NCBI RefSeq assembly: GCF_901000735.1
Contig: NC_081546.1
Coordinates: 10,070,254-10,134,253 of the forward strand
Reading direction: 5' to 3'
DNA from: Corylus avellana
Taxonomy: Eukaryota; Streptophyta; Magnoliopsida; Fagales; Betulaceae
Length of the DNA: 64,000 bases
This document shows positions 45,108 to 57,427 of this stretch, in pieces. Position numbers and translations under genes: made by a program. The stretch's first letter is position 1, and each line of letters opens with the position of its first letter. Under the pieces are notes generated by a model that worked only from the letters and a program-made list of their open reading frames with translations, had not been told where the DNA came from and ran no database searches.

Positions 45108-48100
45108 ATGTCGCGGAAGGGTTTGATGGAGCAAGACCTGAGTAAACTGGATGTAACAAAGCTACATCCGCTCTCTCCTGAAGTTATATCTCGTCAGGCT
45201 ACAATTAATATTGGTAATTTTTGTTCAGTATGGAATGCCTAAACCCCCGTAACATATTGGTAATCATAGCAGCTGAGATTGACTGAATTTTCATGCACCT
45301 AGTTGGTGATTGATCATAGCTCCTAAAGTTATTTCTGAAGCTGACGACTTGCAACTAAACTTATTGTACCAGGCACTATAGGTCATGTGGCACATGGGAA
45401 GTCAACAGTTGTAAAAGCCATATCTGGTGTTCAGGTGATTTTTTATTTTACAATATTGCTACTGCTTGTAATTTGCAATGCATCCCTTCCTGGAAGCACT
45501 GTAATTGATGGTATGAGTTATAATACTTCTGTTGTGTATGAATAGTAGAGCTCATTAATTTTACATGGCTGCAGAACTGTATGCTGTCCAGTAAAGGGAA
45601 TGTCTACCATTTAGTTAGGTTCAGGACATAGAAACCACTACTTACTAATCTTAATTGAGTTTGTTCCAGATGGATATTGATTCTTAACTTTTCATCAGAA
45701 TGGAAATTTTTGATGTTAGCTCACTAAATCTTAACAGTTTTGAGTCTCCTTTAACAGTCTTGCTAGAGATTTAGTTGCCTTCATCTTACTGAGGTTAGTT
45801 AAATTTCATTGGTTAAGCAAATGTTTCTTGGCCTAGTGTTTAATTTGTAGCCACTATGAAGCGGAGACCACTGGTCAAAATTTATTTCATTTGACTGCGG
45901 CAAACCTTGGCTTGACTTTTGTTTATCAAAGCTTGAGTTTAGATAGGAAAGAGACATTAACTTAGGTGATAGTGGAGCATAATATATTTACATTTTCCTT
46001 TGTACAAACATTGCATGAATAAATTTTTGAAAGTGTAACTCTGTCTTGTCATTCATCTGCAGACTGTTCGTTTCAAAAATGAGTTGGAGCGCAACATTAC
46101 TATCAAGCTTGGTTATGCCAATGCAAAGATCTACAAATGTGAAGAAGAACGGTGCCCTCGACCTATGTGTTATAAGTGCGTAACTTTTGACAGATTCAAT
46201 TATATTTTCATCTAGCTAGCTGCATTTCATTAATATGTTACACTGTTGTTATAGGGCTTATGGAAGTGGGAAGGAAGATAGTCCTATGTGTGATGTTCCA
46301 GGGTTTGAAAGCTGCAGGATGAAATTGTTGAGGCATGTTTCTTTTGTAGATTGCCCGGTAAGATACTGAAGTGCATGTTATTGGCAATTATGGTTTTATG
46401 TGCAATTTGTATGATTAGATAAAATATTTCTTTTAAGTCATTTAGGTTCCTGATGTCTTGTATACATGGTATTGTAGACATTAGATGCCGACACTAGTTT
46501 ATCGTTCAAATTTATGGTTGCACTGGCTTGGGAAATGTTGTATGGATTTTTCTTTCCTTTTAGGTTCTTATTAGTAGTGTATTTATGAATTAAAATTTGC
46601 TTTTTCTTTATTGTTTTTAATTAGAGATATTCTGTTTTCTGCATATACTTTCCAGTTTTAGTCGTCCTAAATTTTGTGACTTGAAGGTCCTACTTTCAAA
46701 ACTCTTGAATACCCAAGGTCTCATCTATAAGAGCTTCTTTTTTGGAAGGTTTGTCATGTATTGGATCTGACATTGGATTTGTGGGAGGCCCCAAGGCCTT
46801 TTTTTTTTTTTTTTCTGTTATGAGTTGCCAAGTAAAATGCCGTCCTTGCATATTGTGTTATGCTGCTAAATCTTGATGTATCTGGTCTTGAACTTGTGTT
46901 CATAAGATTGTTTCTTGACCTATTCTATAGGGTCATGATATTCTCATGGCTACAATGCTTAATGGAGCTGCAATTATGGATGGAGCTCTACTACTAATTG
47001 CTGCCAATGAAAGCTGCCCCCAACCACAAACATCTGAGCACTTGGCTGCTGTTGAAATTATGCGCCTTCAACATATAATAATCCTTCAAAATAAAGTAGA
47101 TCTGATTCAGGAAAATGTGGCCATTAACCAGCATGAAGCAATCCAGAAGTTTATTCAGGTAAATTCTTTTGGACCATATTTGGTGCAAAAACAGCTTGTG
47201 GAAGTGTGCTGAATGGTGTTTGTTGACTTTTTGTTTATCAGGGAACTGTTGCTGATGGAGCACCAGTGGTACCGATTTCTGCTCAGCTGAAGTATAATAT
47301 TGATGTTGTGTGCGAGTATATTGTGAAAAAGATCCCCATTCCAGAAAGGAACTTTATTTCACCTCCTAATATGATTGTTATCCGATCTTTTGATGTTAAT
47401 AAGCCTGGTTTTGAGGTCGATGAGATAAGAGGTGGTGTGGCTGGTGGAAGTATTCTCAGGGTATGTTTCTTCTTTATGAATTTGTTCAAAATTGAGAACC
47501 ATTTAAGTGCCGTTCATGCCTGCTATTGGCATATGATGTTTGATTGTTTTTTACATGGACTTTCTTAGGAATGTTGGTCTACATTATTCATACGTAATTA
47601 GTTGAATCATGGGTCCCAAAAATGTGCTAATGGACGCGTTTGGCATTGTTTCAAACAATTAATGTAACACCTCAATCCCACTTTGGGAATATGATTAGCC
47701 TGCATAGAGTGAATGAATTATAAAGGAGTTCATGGGTGCTAAGTCCCACATTGATTCCTTATTAAGTGAGACTGGACTTTATAAGCGACTTTAGGGAGCT
47801 CCAATTGCAATTTGACTAGTCATTTTAGAGTGATAGCGCAGATATGACTAAAGCTTTCTATAAGTCGCATCTTCTTCCCACTTTTAGGTTTCTACTGTCA
47901 ATTCTTCCCACTTTTTGTTTGTGCAAACTATTAATCAATTTTGCATTAGTTTATGACTATTTGAAACATGCTGGAAAATTTATTTGCTGACCACCTTTCA
48001 CAGCGTTGGCTTGGACCACCAAGTATATGAAATCTATCGTATGTCAGTGCCTCATTTGAGAGTTTATTCTTTGGCAGGGGGTTTTGAAGGTAAATCAATT

Positions 48101-49133
48101 TATCGAGGTTCGTCCTGGGATTGTTGTTAAAGATGAGAGTGGGAACATCAGATGCACCCCGATATACTCCAGAATAGTTTCATTATATGCTGAGCAAAAT
48201 GAGCTGCAATTTGCTGTGCCCGGAGGTCTCATTGGGGTTGGCACAACCATGGACCCCACTTTAACGCGTGCTGATAGGTTGGTGGGTCAAGTTCTTGGGG
48301 AAGTTGGATCACTCCCAGAAGTTTTTGTTGAGCTTGAGGTAAGGGGCTAATTTGAAAGCTTTTACTGGTCTCGACTTGATTAAACTTGGTAGCTATATCA
48401 ACGTGCCATTTTTTAAAAAACATTTCATGTAATAATAATTAAGCAAGTCACATGCAAGTGTCCCATTGTATAATGCGCACATGCTTTCCTCCCTCCCAAG
48501 ATGGATTTGTGTGGAGCAAGGCATAAAATATCTGTGGAAATAATTATTCCTATTTGTATGTGTCCTTTCAAAGAGAGAGAGAGAGAGAGAGAAAGGTCTA
48601 TTGCTGTGAACTCTATTGTGCCTGTTTTTATTAAAACATTCAAAATGAGCTTCTTCAGTGCTCGGAATCTTTTTCAGATTTTAAGAGGTGATACCGTTAT
48701 ATTCTTCTGGCATTTCTTTGTTGGTTTCTATCCCACTCCCCCCTCTTTTCTTTCCCTTCCCTCCCTTCTCTTGCACGTGTTGTTAGACATTCCTCTCTTC
48801 CGCTGATCTTGTGTTACTGTGATTTTGCAGGTGAACTTTTTCTTGCTGCGGAGGCTTCTAGGTGTCAGGACTAAGGGTACAGAGAGGCAGGGAAAGGTCT
48901 CTAAGCTGACAAAGCAAGAGATATTAATGTTGAACATAGGATCTATGTCTACAGGAGCACGAGTACTTGCTGTAAAGAATGATTTGGCAAAGTTGCAACT
49001 CACATCTCCAGTGTGCACCAGCAAAGGGGAGAAGATTGCCCTTAGTCGACGAGTTGAGAAGCACTGGCGTCTTATTGGTTGGGGTCAGATTCAAGCTGGA
49101 ACTACCCTGGATGTCCCACCCTGCCCCATTTGA
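45108..49133 (+). CDS. EIF2G: Translation initiation factor eIF2 subunit gamma
   Basis: Eight coding exons: 45108-45213, 45373-45434, 46063-46175, 46255-46357, 46931-47158, 47242-47460, 48078-48338, 48831-49133. All have GT-AG borders and keep the frame; the total is 1395 nt, 464 residues plus stop. eIF2-gamma is the GTP-binding core of the eIF2 heterotrimer that brings Met-tRNAi to the 40S ribosome. Seen: G1 GHVAHGKST (39-47), a zinc-binding knuckle with Cys 82, 87, 92 and 106, G3 DCPGHD (126-131), G4 NKVD (182-185), G5 SAQ (217-219), then the EF-Tu-like domains II and III ending DVPPCPI. The start [15 protein letters not shown] matches plant orthologues. Length is normal. Intron 7 has a (GA)n run at 48572-48592. 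It converges with the synthase gene, about 0.7 kb between stops. Confidence 0.96.
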
Positions 49134-49845
49134 GTTAAATCCTTAAACAGACAGAAAGAAGAAAAACCTGTTAAATACTTAAAAGAGAATTAAGGAAAGA
49201 TGTGGGAAGATAGAAAATTGTTGGGAACCATTTTTGTCAGGTGGAGAAGAAAACATTGTTTGCGTTGTTACCATTTGTTATGTTTCCTTTTTCTTATGGG
49301 ATCGTGTTACTTTGTGCTGATAATTTGTTTCAGTTTTGGATTAGAGTGCTCTCAATATATGAGGCTGCTTCCTATGGCTTTACCTTGTCTTATTCAATGT
49401 TTTGCTTCCCCCTGCATTGCCATTTTTGGAGTTGAGCCATAGTGGCTAGCAAATGGTTTGCCTCGATTATGCTCTTCGGTCTCCCCTTTTTTGGATGTTT
49501 AAATCATCTTTGTTGCACAATTTTGTTTAAATTGTCAGAACTTGAGGCAGAAAGTCTTATGAGTTGGGTTTCCTTTATCGAATTTCTTGCTTCCTATAGT
49601 CTTCTTGCTTTACCCTATAAATATGTGTTCGTATATTTGCATAAATATTTGTTGTTTGAACATATAGGGGCAGAATATTGGAAGAGAGAAGATCATTCAC
49701 TTTCTTGTCTAATACTTGTGAATGGTTATGGTTCTAAAATAACTTATTGTTGTTATTATTTTTATAGCGTGGAACTCCTCCATGGGCAGAGTCACTTTGT
49801 ATACCCACTCTTGTCGGATAAACGCGATCAGAGGAATTCTTGTCT
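49134..49845. other. Convergent intergenic region / 3' UTRs
   Basis: T-rich sequence between two facing stop codons; it presumably holds both 3' UTRs. The open frames here (for example 49442-49933) are not gene-like and one runs antisense into the synthase. Confidence 0.5.
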
Positions 49846-51024
49846 TCAATTGATTTTTACAACATTAGGTACTTCTACGGGATATGAGCAGATATCGCTC
49901 CATGGGTTGGCTATCTCAAACTCTGAATTGTGAATACATTTCCATATTGCACTATTACGGTTGAATCCACTCCCAAGTGTGATTTGCCAGACCCTGTCGC
50001 CCCTTTTCATTCTCCCTTTAGCTTCTATGTAGCAGAGCTCATACCAAACCGAAGAAGATGAAGTATTTCCAAATTTGTAAAGAGTCATCTTTGATGGTTC
50101 AACATCCTGTTTCCTTAACCCTAGGTTTTTTTCAATTGCTTGAATAACAGCTCTACCCCCTGCATGGATGCAGAAATGCTCCAAAGCTTTCCTGAAATCC
50201 GGCCCGTAGATGCTACTTCTCCTTGTACTCCACATGATCTTCTGGCGAACTATGGACAATCCATACCTCAATTGCTCTGAAAATGGCAAAACCAGAGGTC
50301 CCAGTGCAGCAATATTCGCCTTTAGTGCATCTCCGGCGACATGTAGGATGTTCTTCGAAATCGACACCCCAACCATGTTCTCCGAGTCCTCATCCTGAAA
50401 AACGCACGCATGAGATCGATCATCTTGTGCTTTGTTTGTTCGAACGAGATGTTGTAGCTCATACTTTGCTCTGCTCCTGTCCAGTTCCCGGCTCGAGAGC
50501 AGTACAGCCGCACCACCCATCCGAAAGAGACAATTAGTAATCAACATGGATGGATTCTTGCCAGTGTACCAGTTCAAGAGTAGAGTCTCCATGCTGACAA
50601 TTAGAGCCAAGGAATTCCGATGAACTCTCAACAAGTCTGTAGCAAGGTCCACTGCTATAATTCCAGCGCTACATCCCACGCTAGAGAGGTGGAAGCTCAT
50701 AACATTGCTCTTCATTTTGAACTTATTAATTACAGCAGCACTTAGAGATGGTGTAGGGCAAAACACAGTACTATTTGAGATCAAAATATCAATGGCTTTA
50801 GGGTTGATGTTGGTTTTCTGAAACAAATCTGTAACCACTGAACACATTACTGTTACAGCCTCCTCCATGGCAAATGAGAGCGATTTTCTTGGTGATAGTT
50901 GAGTGAGGGAAGGAGGGACACATGTTTCTTTACTGAACCCAAATTTTTCTAGGATCTTGATCTGGAAAGCAATACTATCAGGATCCATATTATCAAGAAA
51001 TATATTTTCTATGAACACGGACAT
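49846..51024 (-). CDS. 3-ketoacyl-CoA synthase, short form without membrane anchor
   Basis: Single exon, 392 residues. KCS enzymes condense malonyl-CoA with a long-chain acyl-CoA in the ER for waxes, suberin and sphingolipids. The catalytic triad is present: Cys118 (SVGCSAGI), His287 (CIHAGGRAV), Asn320 (FGNTSSSS). The His-Asn spacing equals that of the FAE1 enzyme and the Cys-His spacing is within one residue. Also seen: LFRMGGAAVLLS and KGRMKRGDRVWQI. Typical plant KCS have about 100 more N-terminal residues with two transmembrane helices; here an in-frame TGA lies 24 nt upstream of the ATG, so the anchor is really absent in this frame. The nucleophile region reads SSVGCSAG where most have GGMGCSAG. 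It could be a functional soluble or divergent form, or a 5'-truncated copy; an intact 392-codon frame favours recent function. Confidence 0.85.
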   Translation of the reverse strand: MSVFIENIFLDNMDPDSIAFQIKILEKFGFSKETCVPPSLTQLSPRKSLSFAMEEAVTVMCSVVTDLFQKTNINPKAIDILISNSTVFCPTPSLSAAVINKFKMKSNVMSFHLSSVGCSAGIIAVDLATDLLRVHRNSLALIVSMETLLLNWYTGKNPSMLITNCLFRMGGAAVLLSSRELDRSRAKYELQHLVRTNKAQDDRSHACVFQDEDSENMVGVSISKNILHVAGDALKANIAALGPLVLPFSEQLRYGLSIVRQKIMWSTRRSSIYGPDFRKALEHFCIHAGGRAVIQAIEKNLGLRKQDVEPSKMTLYKFGNTSSSSVWYELCYIEAKGRMKRGDRVWQITLGSGFNRNSAIWKCIHNSEFEIANPWSDICSYPVEVPNVVKIN

Positions 51025-51087
51025 CGGTAGCCGATAAGAGTCGGGTGGTCAGTATCAAGCAAAGTCTATTAAAGCCTCAACTTTTCC

Positions 51088-51094
51088 ATTTATA
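51088..51094 (-). promoter_or_regulatory. TATA box of the short synthase
   Basis: GTATAAATGG on the minus strand lies 64 bases upstream of the ATG. It supports the idea that the short frame has its own promoter. Confidence 0.45.
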
Positions 51095-51154
51095 CAAAGC
51101 AACGCAACACAAACCCAGAAACCCTAGTTTTCTCTACGCCACTGGCCACTCCCA

Positions 51155-51197
51155 AGAAGCTGTCTTCTTGGGAAGTCATTCCAAGAAGACAGCTTCT
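51155..51197. repeat. Perfect 17-bp hairpin
   Basis: AGAAGCTGTCTTCTTGG (51155-51171) and CCAAGAAGACAGCTTCT (51181-51197) are exact complements around a 9-base loop. It lies between the synthase promoter and a possible plus-strand exon. Confidence 0.85.
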
Positions 51198-51219
51198 GCA
51201 GCAGCGAGATGAGACCGAG

Positions 51220-51280
51220 ATGGCTCGCTGCTTCCATAATATTGTAGATGGTCAATCCTTATCTGTCAACTGTCAACAGG
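51220..51280 (+). other. Possible first exon of a divergent transcript
   Basis: ATG at 51220 opens MARCFHNIVDGQSLSVNCQQ and runs into CAG|GTGAGTATG at 51280/51281, an ideal donor site. No following exon is recognised in the next several kb. Either a short divergent non-coding transcript or a remnant of a lost gene. Confidence 0.25.
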
Positions 51281-53872
51281 TGAGTATGTTGCACAAAACA
51301 CTTCTTTTTGTTTCTTATGTTGTCTTTTCCTTTGTTTGCATTAAAATGGAATATTTGTGTTTGGTCATGTCAGGTTACCCGTTGATTGACCTGAAAAATC
51401 AATGGTGATCGTTTTGTTATGTGACTCGTGTACACGACTTAGACGTTTCAACTTATGATTTTATCGTTTTCAGTTTATATATATATATCGAATTCATCCA
51501 AAAAAAATTATATTTATTGAATTTAAATCAAGAACATGAAATGACCTTTCTTTATTTCAAATGAATGAAGATGATCTTATCTCGCAAGTTGCACGAACCA
51601 ACCGAACCAAACCTTGTGTGTTTAATATTTTAGTTATGTGCTCCTACCCACAGTTTTTTGCCCTATAAATAAATGTTTTTAGCCTTACCCAATAAACATT
51701 TTAGCTCTACCCTTTAAATTTTTTGGCCCTACTGTTCCTACTCAAAAAATCTTTTGAGTCATACCTATTAAAATCTAAAAGTTGATTACTCATTCACAAA
51801 TCTTTCGACACTTACCCATTAAAAACTGTAGTAACCTTATTTTTTACCCTAACCCATTAAATTGATTACCCATTTGTGATTTGGCCCTACTCACTAAATT
51901 TTATATTTCTTCAACATTTTGTTATACATCTCATTACGAATTTAACCCTAAACAAACACAAGTCCACAATCAAGAGTCTTAAAATTTGATATTTAGAGCA
52001 TACTTTCCTATACTTATTAATTTTTCAAACAAAAAATAAAATGGAAAAATGCAATTTGCAACACAAAGGTAATGCAAAGTAATTTGTTTTTATCTTAAAC
52101 GAGGATTAAACTCACTATATTCACATCCATGCACAATTTGTATTGAGAGTTTATAGCGTTAACAAAATATATAACAATTTTTAAAAAAATGATGTTTAAA
52201 AAAAAGACGGTTTAAAAGAAATACGATTGAAAAAATTACAATCCTTATAAAAGAAATAAAGAACAATAAAAAAGAGTAAAAAATAATATTTTAAATAATA
52301 TAAGGAAAGAATAGATAATCGGATGTATGGTGTCTTTCAAAACCCATTAGCCAAACTAAATAAAGTGGATTTTAGTTAGCCATTTTGCATAAAAATTTAG
52401 ATAAACCAATGTGAATACTCTTACAATTCAAAAAAATGAAAATAAAAAATACATTCTAAAAAGCATTAGCACAGGGAGGCCTTCTATTATTTCTCAAATA
52501 TGGTGTATTATCTTCTTCTTCATTTTTATTTATTTTTTTTTTTTTTTGGACGTGGGTTAGTTTTGTTGTATTGCAAATGAGAGTCACTTTTATCCAAATG
52601 TGGTGTAAAATCTCATTTTACAGCATTCAATAAAAATTTGACACATTAGGTAAAAATACCAAATATAATAGAAATGAAAACAGCGTATGTTTAATTCAAA
52701 AAAATCCTAAGAACTTCTCCTGTTGTTCGAACTCAATGCCCACCTTCCACCACCGAACCTGAGGGCAGAACTACACTGGCCCCCAAGCCCCCATATTTCC
52801 TCAAAAAAAAATTTAAAAATGCCCTTATAAATTTTTTTAAATTATATTCTAAATTTTTATATGTTGATTTTACACCCCAAACTCTAAATGTTAGTTTCAC
52901 CCCTGACCAAACACCTCCACTCACCTTCGAGCCCTTAACACCGGAGCCTTCAAAATCAACGAAGATGGTGGTTTTGGAGATTTTATCAATGAGGACTTTG
53001 TCTATAAAGTATTTTGTCATGAGAAAGAAAAATTATTTGGTATAAAAAAATTATATTATTTTTTTGCGTTTCAAGCTAAAATATTTACTTTCTATTAAAA
53101 GATGCAAAACACTCAATTTATACCACGACCTTATTGAAATTATTCAACCAGGGAATTCGTTTCCATTATATTTATATATGTTGAATTTGTGGAACCAGAA
53201 TTAGTTTGGGATCTTAACTTAAATCATCCAAAACCAAGTTGGATAATTGCATCCAGACAATGAGCAAGCAGATTGACTGGCCAATGGATAAGAATTGAAA
53301 GAAGTGACAGCCCATTTGGACAACTTATCAGGGTTATCAAAAAATTTGTCAATTGAATGACCAATACAATTTTTGAAAGATTAATTAAGATATAAATAAA
53401 ACATCACCCTCGCACTACTTAATTTTACTTTTTATTTTAATTAAAAAATTATATATTTTATTTTACTTATTTATTTTTGTCTTAGCAAATTAAATTTACT
53501 TTCATTGCTATTTCATTTAAATATTATTTTTTTTTATAAAAAAAATTATTTCTTTTCCTAAAACTTAAATATTTAAAACAAATATATTTTTAAAAATTTG
53601 TCATTTTCTATCGGTTATATTTTTCAATTTTCTTTTTATTAAGTGTCATACGCATTCAATATAAACAAGATAATTTCCTCTCCAATTTTCATTCACATCA
53701 ACTAACGATTCTTTTTGAGTAATGTTAATGATACTATCATTTTTTTCAATTTTTTTCTAAATTTTGGGGTCACTTAAGAGTGAGTAAAAGAATGAGAGTA
53801 TGTGTAACAATTATTCCCAAAATTTTCCACATAATGAGCCTGATAGACTGTTAAAAACATTTATTTTAGAAA
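51281..53872. other. AT-rich non-coding region
   Basis: No ORF of interest. 52730-52990 is a GC-richer stretch (minus-strand frame with GVKGSKVSGGVWSG) that looks like transposon-derived low-complexity sequence. Confidence 0.5.
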
Positions 53873-54041
53873 TATGCTAGAATCTAATAAAAACTTCATA
53901 TTTTGTCCATAAAAGTTCATGTGGCAAGATGCCACATCTTCTTTTTGTTGTCTTTTTTTCTTCATAAAAAATATGATGTGGCATCTTGCCACATAGACTT
54001 GTATGGGCAAAATATAGAGTTTTTATAAAATTCTAGCATTT
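53873..54041. mobile_element. MITE, foldback of 169 bp
   Basis: ATGCTAGAATCTAATAAAAAC ... ATGTGGCAAGATGCCACATC is mirrored by GATGTGGCATCTTGCCACAT ... AATTCTAGCAT. The whole element is nearly palindromic. Target duplication not clear. Confidence 0.8.
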
Positions 54042-54913
54042 CTCTTTATTTTATCATTTTGGCTCCTAAAAATAGAAATTTCTTCACGATAAAGATGTGG
54101 ATATGAATGCTCTGATTGAAGTTGGGGGAGCATTGTTCATACTCTCCAAATTTTTCACCAAAGTAATTAGTGCCCGATACTATTTCTCAAAAATTCCAAC
54201 TTCTCAACATTTCTACTTTTTATATCACATCAATAACTTTTTATTACTATTTAAATAAAAAATTTACTATAAAATATATATATATTTTTTTTACTTTATA
54301 ATACCAAACATTTTTTTTTTCACGTTAATCAATTTTTACTACGATGAAAATGTATAAGCCTTTGCCAAATAGCCCAGTCAAATGAGAATGCTCTCACTAA
54401 AATATTATTTTTATAGTTGACTTGGACTATACGTATAACATCTATTTTTCATTTACTTATTAAAATATATTTTCAGAAAGAAATAAATATCATAGTAAGA
54501 CATTTTAAATATTGTGGGTAGACATTTTATATATAAAAAATATTGTTGTAAACGATATTGAATCATGTCATCGTGGGGTTGGACATGCGAGATTACGCAG
54601 TCGCATCACGTGCCCCGGTGTCGGCAAGCTTCGGTAGAGGAGGGTGTAGCCTATACGTGTGGAGTGTTGGGGAAGGCAGAAAGAGAAGGACCGTGTGATT
54701 AAAGAACACTCTGCAGCTGCTTCTGCGTGGGCCCCGGACGCTCTGACTGTTCCATCAATCGTACGGCTGAGATCGATGCATTGGAGCTTCAAGGGTGAGA
54801 CAACGAAGGACCATGAGGATCCTGTGCTGTCCTTTGGACTTATTGTCGATTCTATTCTCATGACTACGCCTTTCTTAAGTCAATAGTCTCATGCCTTTGA
54901 ATTTTCTCTACCT

Positions 54914-55091
54914 CATTAAATGTTACGCATTCTAAATTTTCTTCCTAAAAGTTGATTTTTAAATGATGTGTCACAATTTCATGAGTTAGTGACACACTTC
55001 TCAAAATAAAAAATCTCATGAGATGGTAACACTTCATTTGAAAACTAACTTTTGAGAAGAAAATTTAAGATGTGTAGCACTCTTCAATAAT
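54914..55091. mobile_element. MITE, foldback of ~178 bp
   Basis: Left TAAATTTTCTTCCTAAAAGTTGA is complementary to right TAACTTTTGAGAAGAAAATTTA, and the inner GTGTCAC and GTGACAC arms face each other. No ORF. Confidence 0.7.
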
Positions 55092-57427
55092 GATGGCGCA
55101 TCTGTCTTTTATTACATTTAACGTATAATACAAAAAAAGTATGACAAGGAGATCATAAAATTTTTTGGTAAAAATAATATTTAGCTCTTAGGTTTTCATA
55201 TGATTTTAACTTAGTATTTGAGTTTTCAATTTTAAGAATTATAGTCCTTAGGTTTTGTTTAAGTTTAAAATAGGTGTCCCTTTCACTTCATCGTTAAAGT
55301 TAACGGTTTGTCATTTGCCACATGTGACATGTCATAAACACTCCAATACAATGCTACATCAACAAGTGTTAAGTCATTCATAAATAATAAAAAAATAAAA
55401 AGACACAAAAAGACCATCGATCTGACACGTAGAACGTAGAGAAACACAAAACCTGAAAACCTAAATAACAAATCAACAGTAACAAAGACTTAGGTTCCGT
55501 TGGCATGACATTTATTGGAAAAACATAAACATTAAAACATAGAGTTCTATAATGTGTACATTTCTTCCGGAACTCACAAATAAGGATATTTGGCAAGTGT
55601 TCTACAATGTATATATAGTGATGCCTCTCACATTCAGATTTGAAAGAACTCAACTATGATGTTTTATTACAAGAACAAAACACTTGTACCCACAATCTAA
55701 ATGCTATTTGAGAGAGAATAGAAAAGAGAATTGAGAGAGTTTCAGAATTTTGAATTCTGAAATGATTGAATGGATAATCTGATTTTAACTATCATCCCAT
55801 GGATTATTTATAACCAACAAAGACACACAACTCTTGGTTATGGAAGTTACATATCAAAGAGAGACACCTCTTGGTATTTTATGGACCAGCTTCACTCTTA
55901 ATATATTGAAGTTCAATTACTAAGAACATTGAATTGGGGTGTTGAGATGGACATTGACGTGTCAAATGAAACATATGTGGTAAATGAGAAATGGTCAGTT
56001 TTGATGGTAAAATAACAGAAAAATCTATTTTAAATTTGGGCAAAACATAATGATCATATTTTTGAAATTGAAACCTCAAGGAGTAAATCCAAATAAGATG
56101 AAAATTTTAACATGAGTTACAAGATAGACATGGCAATGATTATATTCTGATTTTACCACAGTAAATATGACAAGAGATCTTGTAAATTCTAATAATATAA
56201 AACTATGGAGATATGGAGATCCATTTGATGAGATTCCCATCTCAATATATTGGCTTTGATTATTATTTATATGTTAATAAAGAAGGTTTAATGTTGTTAT
56301 AGATATCAAAAGTATTTTCCATTGAATACTCAATACTGTTAAGATAAGAGACGTGTGCACCTTAGAAGACCACCGGCCCACGTTGCATGATAAAGATGAG
56401 TTGTGGATGAGAAGGCTTACAGCATGACAAGCGTGCTTTACATTGATAGTTACATTAATATATACTTATTTGTTGAATCTTATCTTTTGATTAGTGACTG
56501 TTTAATTAGTAGCTTAGTTGAATAAATGAGTCTTAATTATCATTTTATCATGTTTTTATGAGTCCAAGCTACTTGTTTATTTATCCATATATTCCCTATA
56601 AACGTTTATTTAAGAAATAAATATAGAAGAATATATGGCATGCAGAGAATTGATTTCCAAACTTTTGTATGAAGAAGGCCTCAGTTACCTCTAATAACCT
56701 ACTGTTTACTAAAATTATAACCCAAAATAGGGAACAATCGCAGCAAATTGCCAAAGTTGATAGTCTTTTTGCACAAAGTGGAGGAGCTTTAATAGAATCC
56801 AGGATAGCAATGAATCAAGGAAGGAGAACAAATGGTGGATCATCCAATTCCTTGGCCAAGCTGGATTTTCTTGATATAATGGAGTAAAAGACCATTGGAA
56901 AGGGAAGTATAGATGTGGTACCAACTCTTCAAAGACAGTGACAGCTTGGTTTCTTAGAAACATTTGAAGTACCGAAATGAATTTTACATTCATAGTATTT
57001 AACAGGTTTGGGAAAGTAAAGCTTCCCACCAAGAATATGAATGTCTTAAACCTTGTATACTCAATTATATAGAGCGGATGCATAGTGTTATTTGTGGTAT
57101 GAGCCCTACACCTTACATAATTTATATATTGCACATATGTTTAAATGTTGTTTACAAGTCGTTGAGAATAGGAATTTAAAGAAAATAAATTTCAAAGAAT
57201 GGTTTTAAAAAAAAAAGAAAGTATAAGAAAATAAGATCAGTTTTAAAATGAAAAGTTTAAGTTGGGTTCAAAATAAAGAACTTAAGTTGTATAAGAGAAA
57301 AGAGCCAAAGAAAGAGTTAAGGGAAAATAAAGTCATGAGTTAGTAGAGAACCAACACGTAATATTCACGTCCCATATTGAGAAGGTGTGTAGTAGCCTAG
57401 ATAGATATAAGAAATGTCCATATTTAC
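55092..57427. other. Non-coding region, no gene recognised
   Basis: AT-rich. A 72-codon frame at 56669-56887 (MKKASVTSNNLLF...) has protein-like composition but no match I can name and no splice partners; I do not call it a gene. Confidence 0.45.

Noticed and set aside
49200..49933. ORFs of 64-163 residues between the two genes
   Set aside because: They lie in the expected 3' UTR or antisense to the synthase, with hydrophobic T-rich composition and no homology I recognise.
56669..56887. 72-residue ORF MKKASVTSNN..
   Set aside because: Isolated, no homologue recognised, no splice partners; could be chance or an unknown short transcript.
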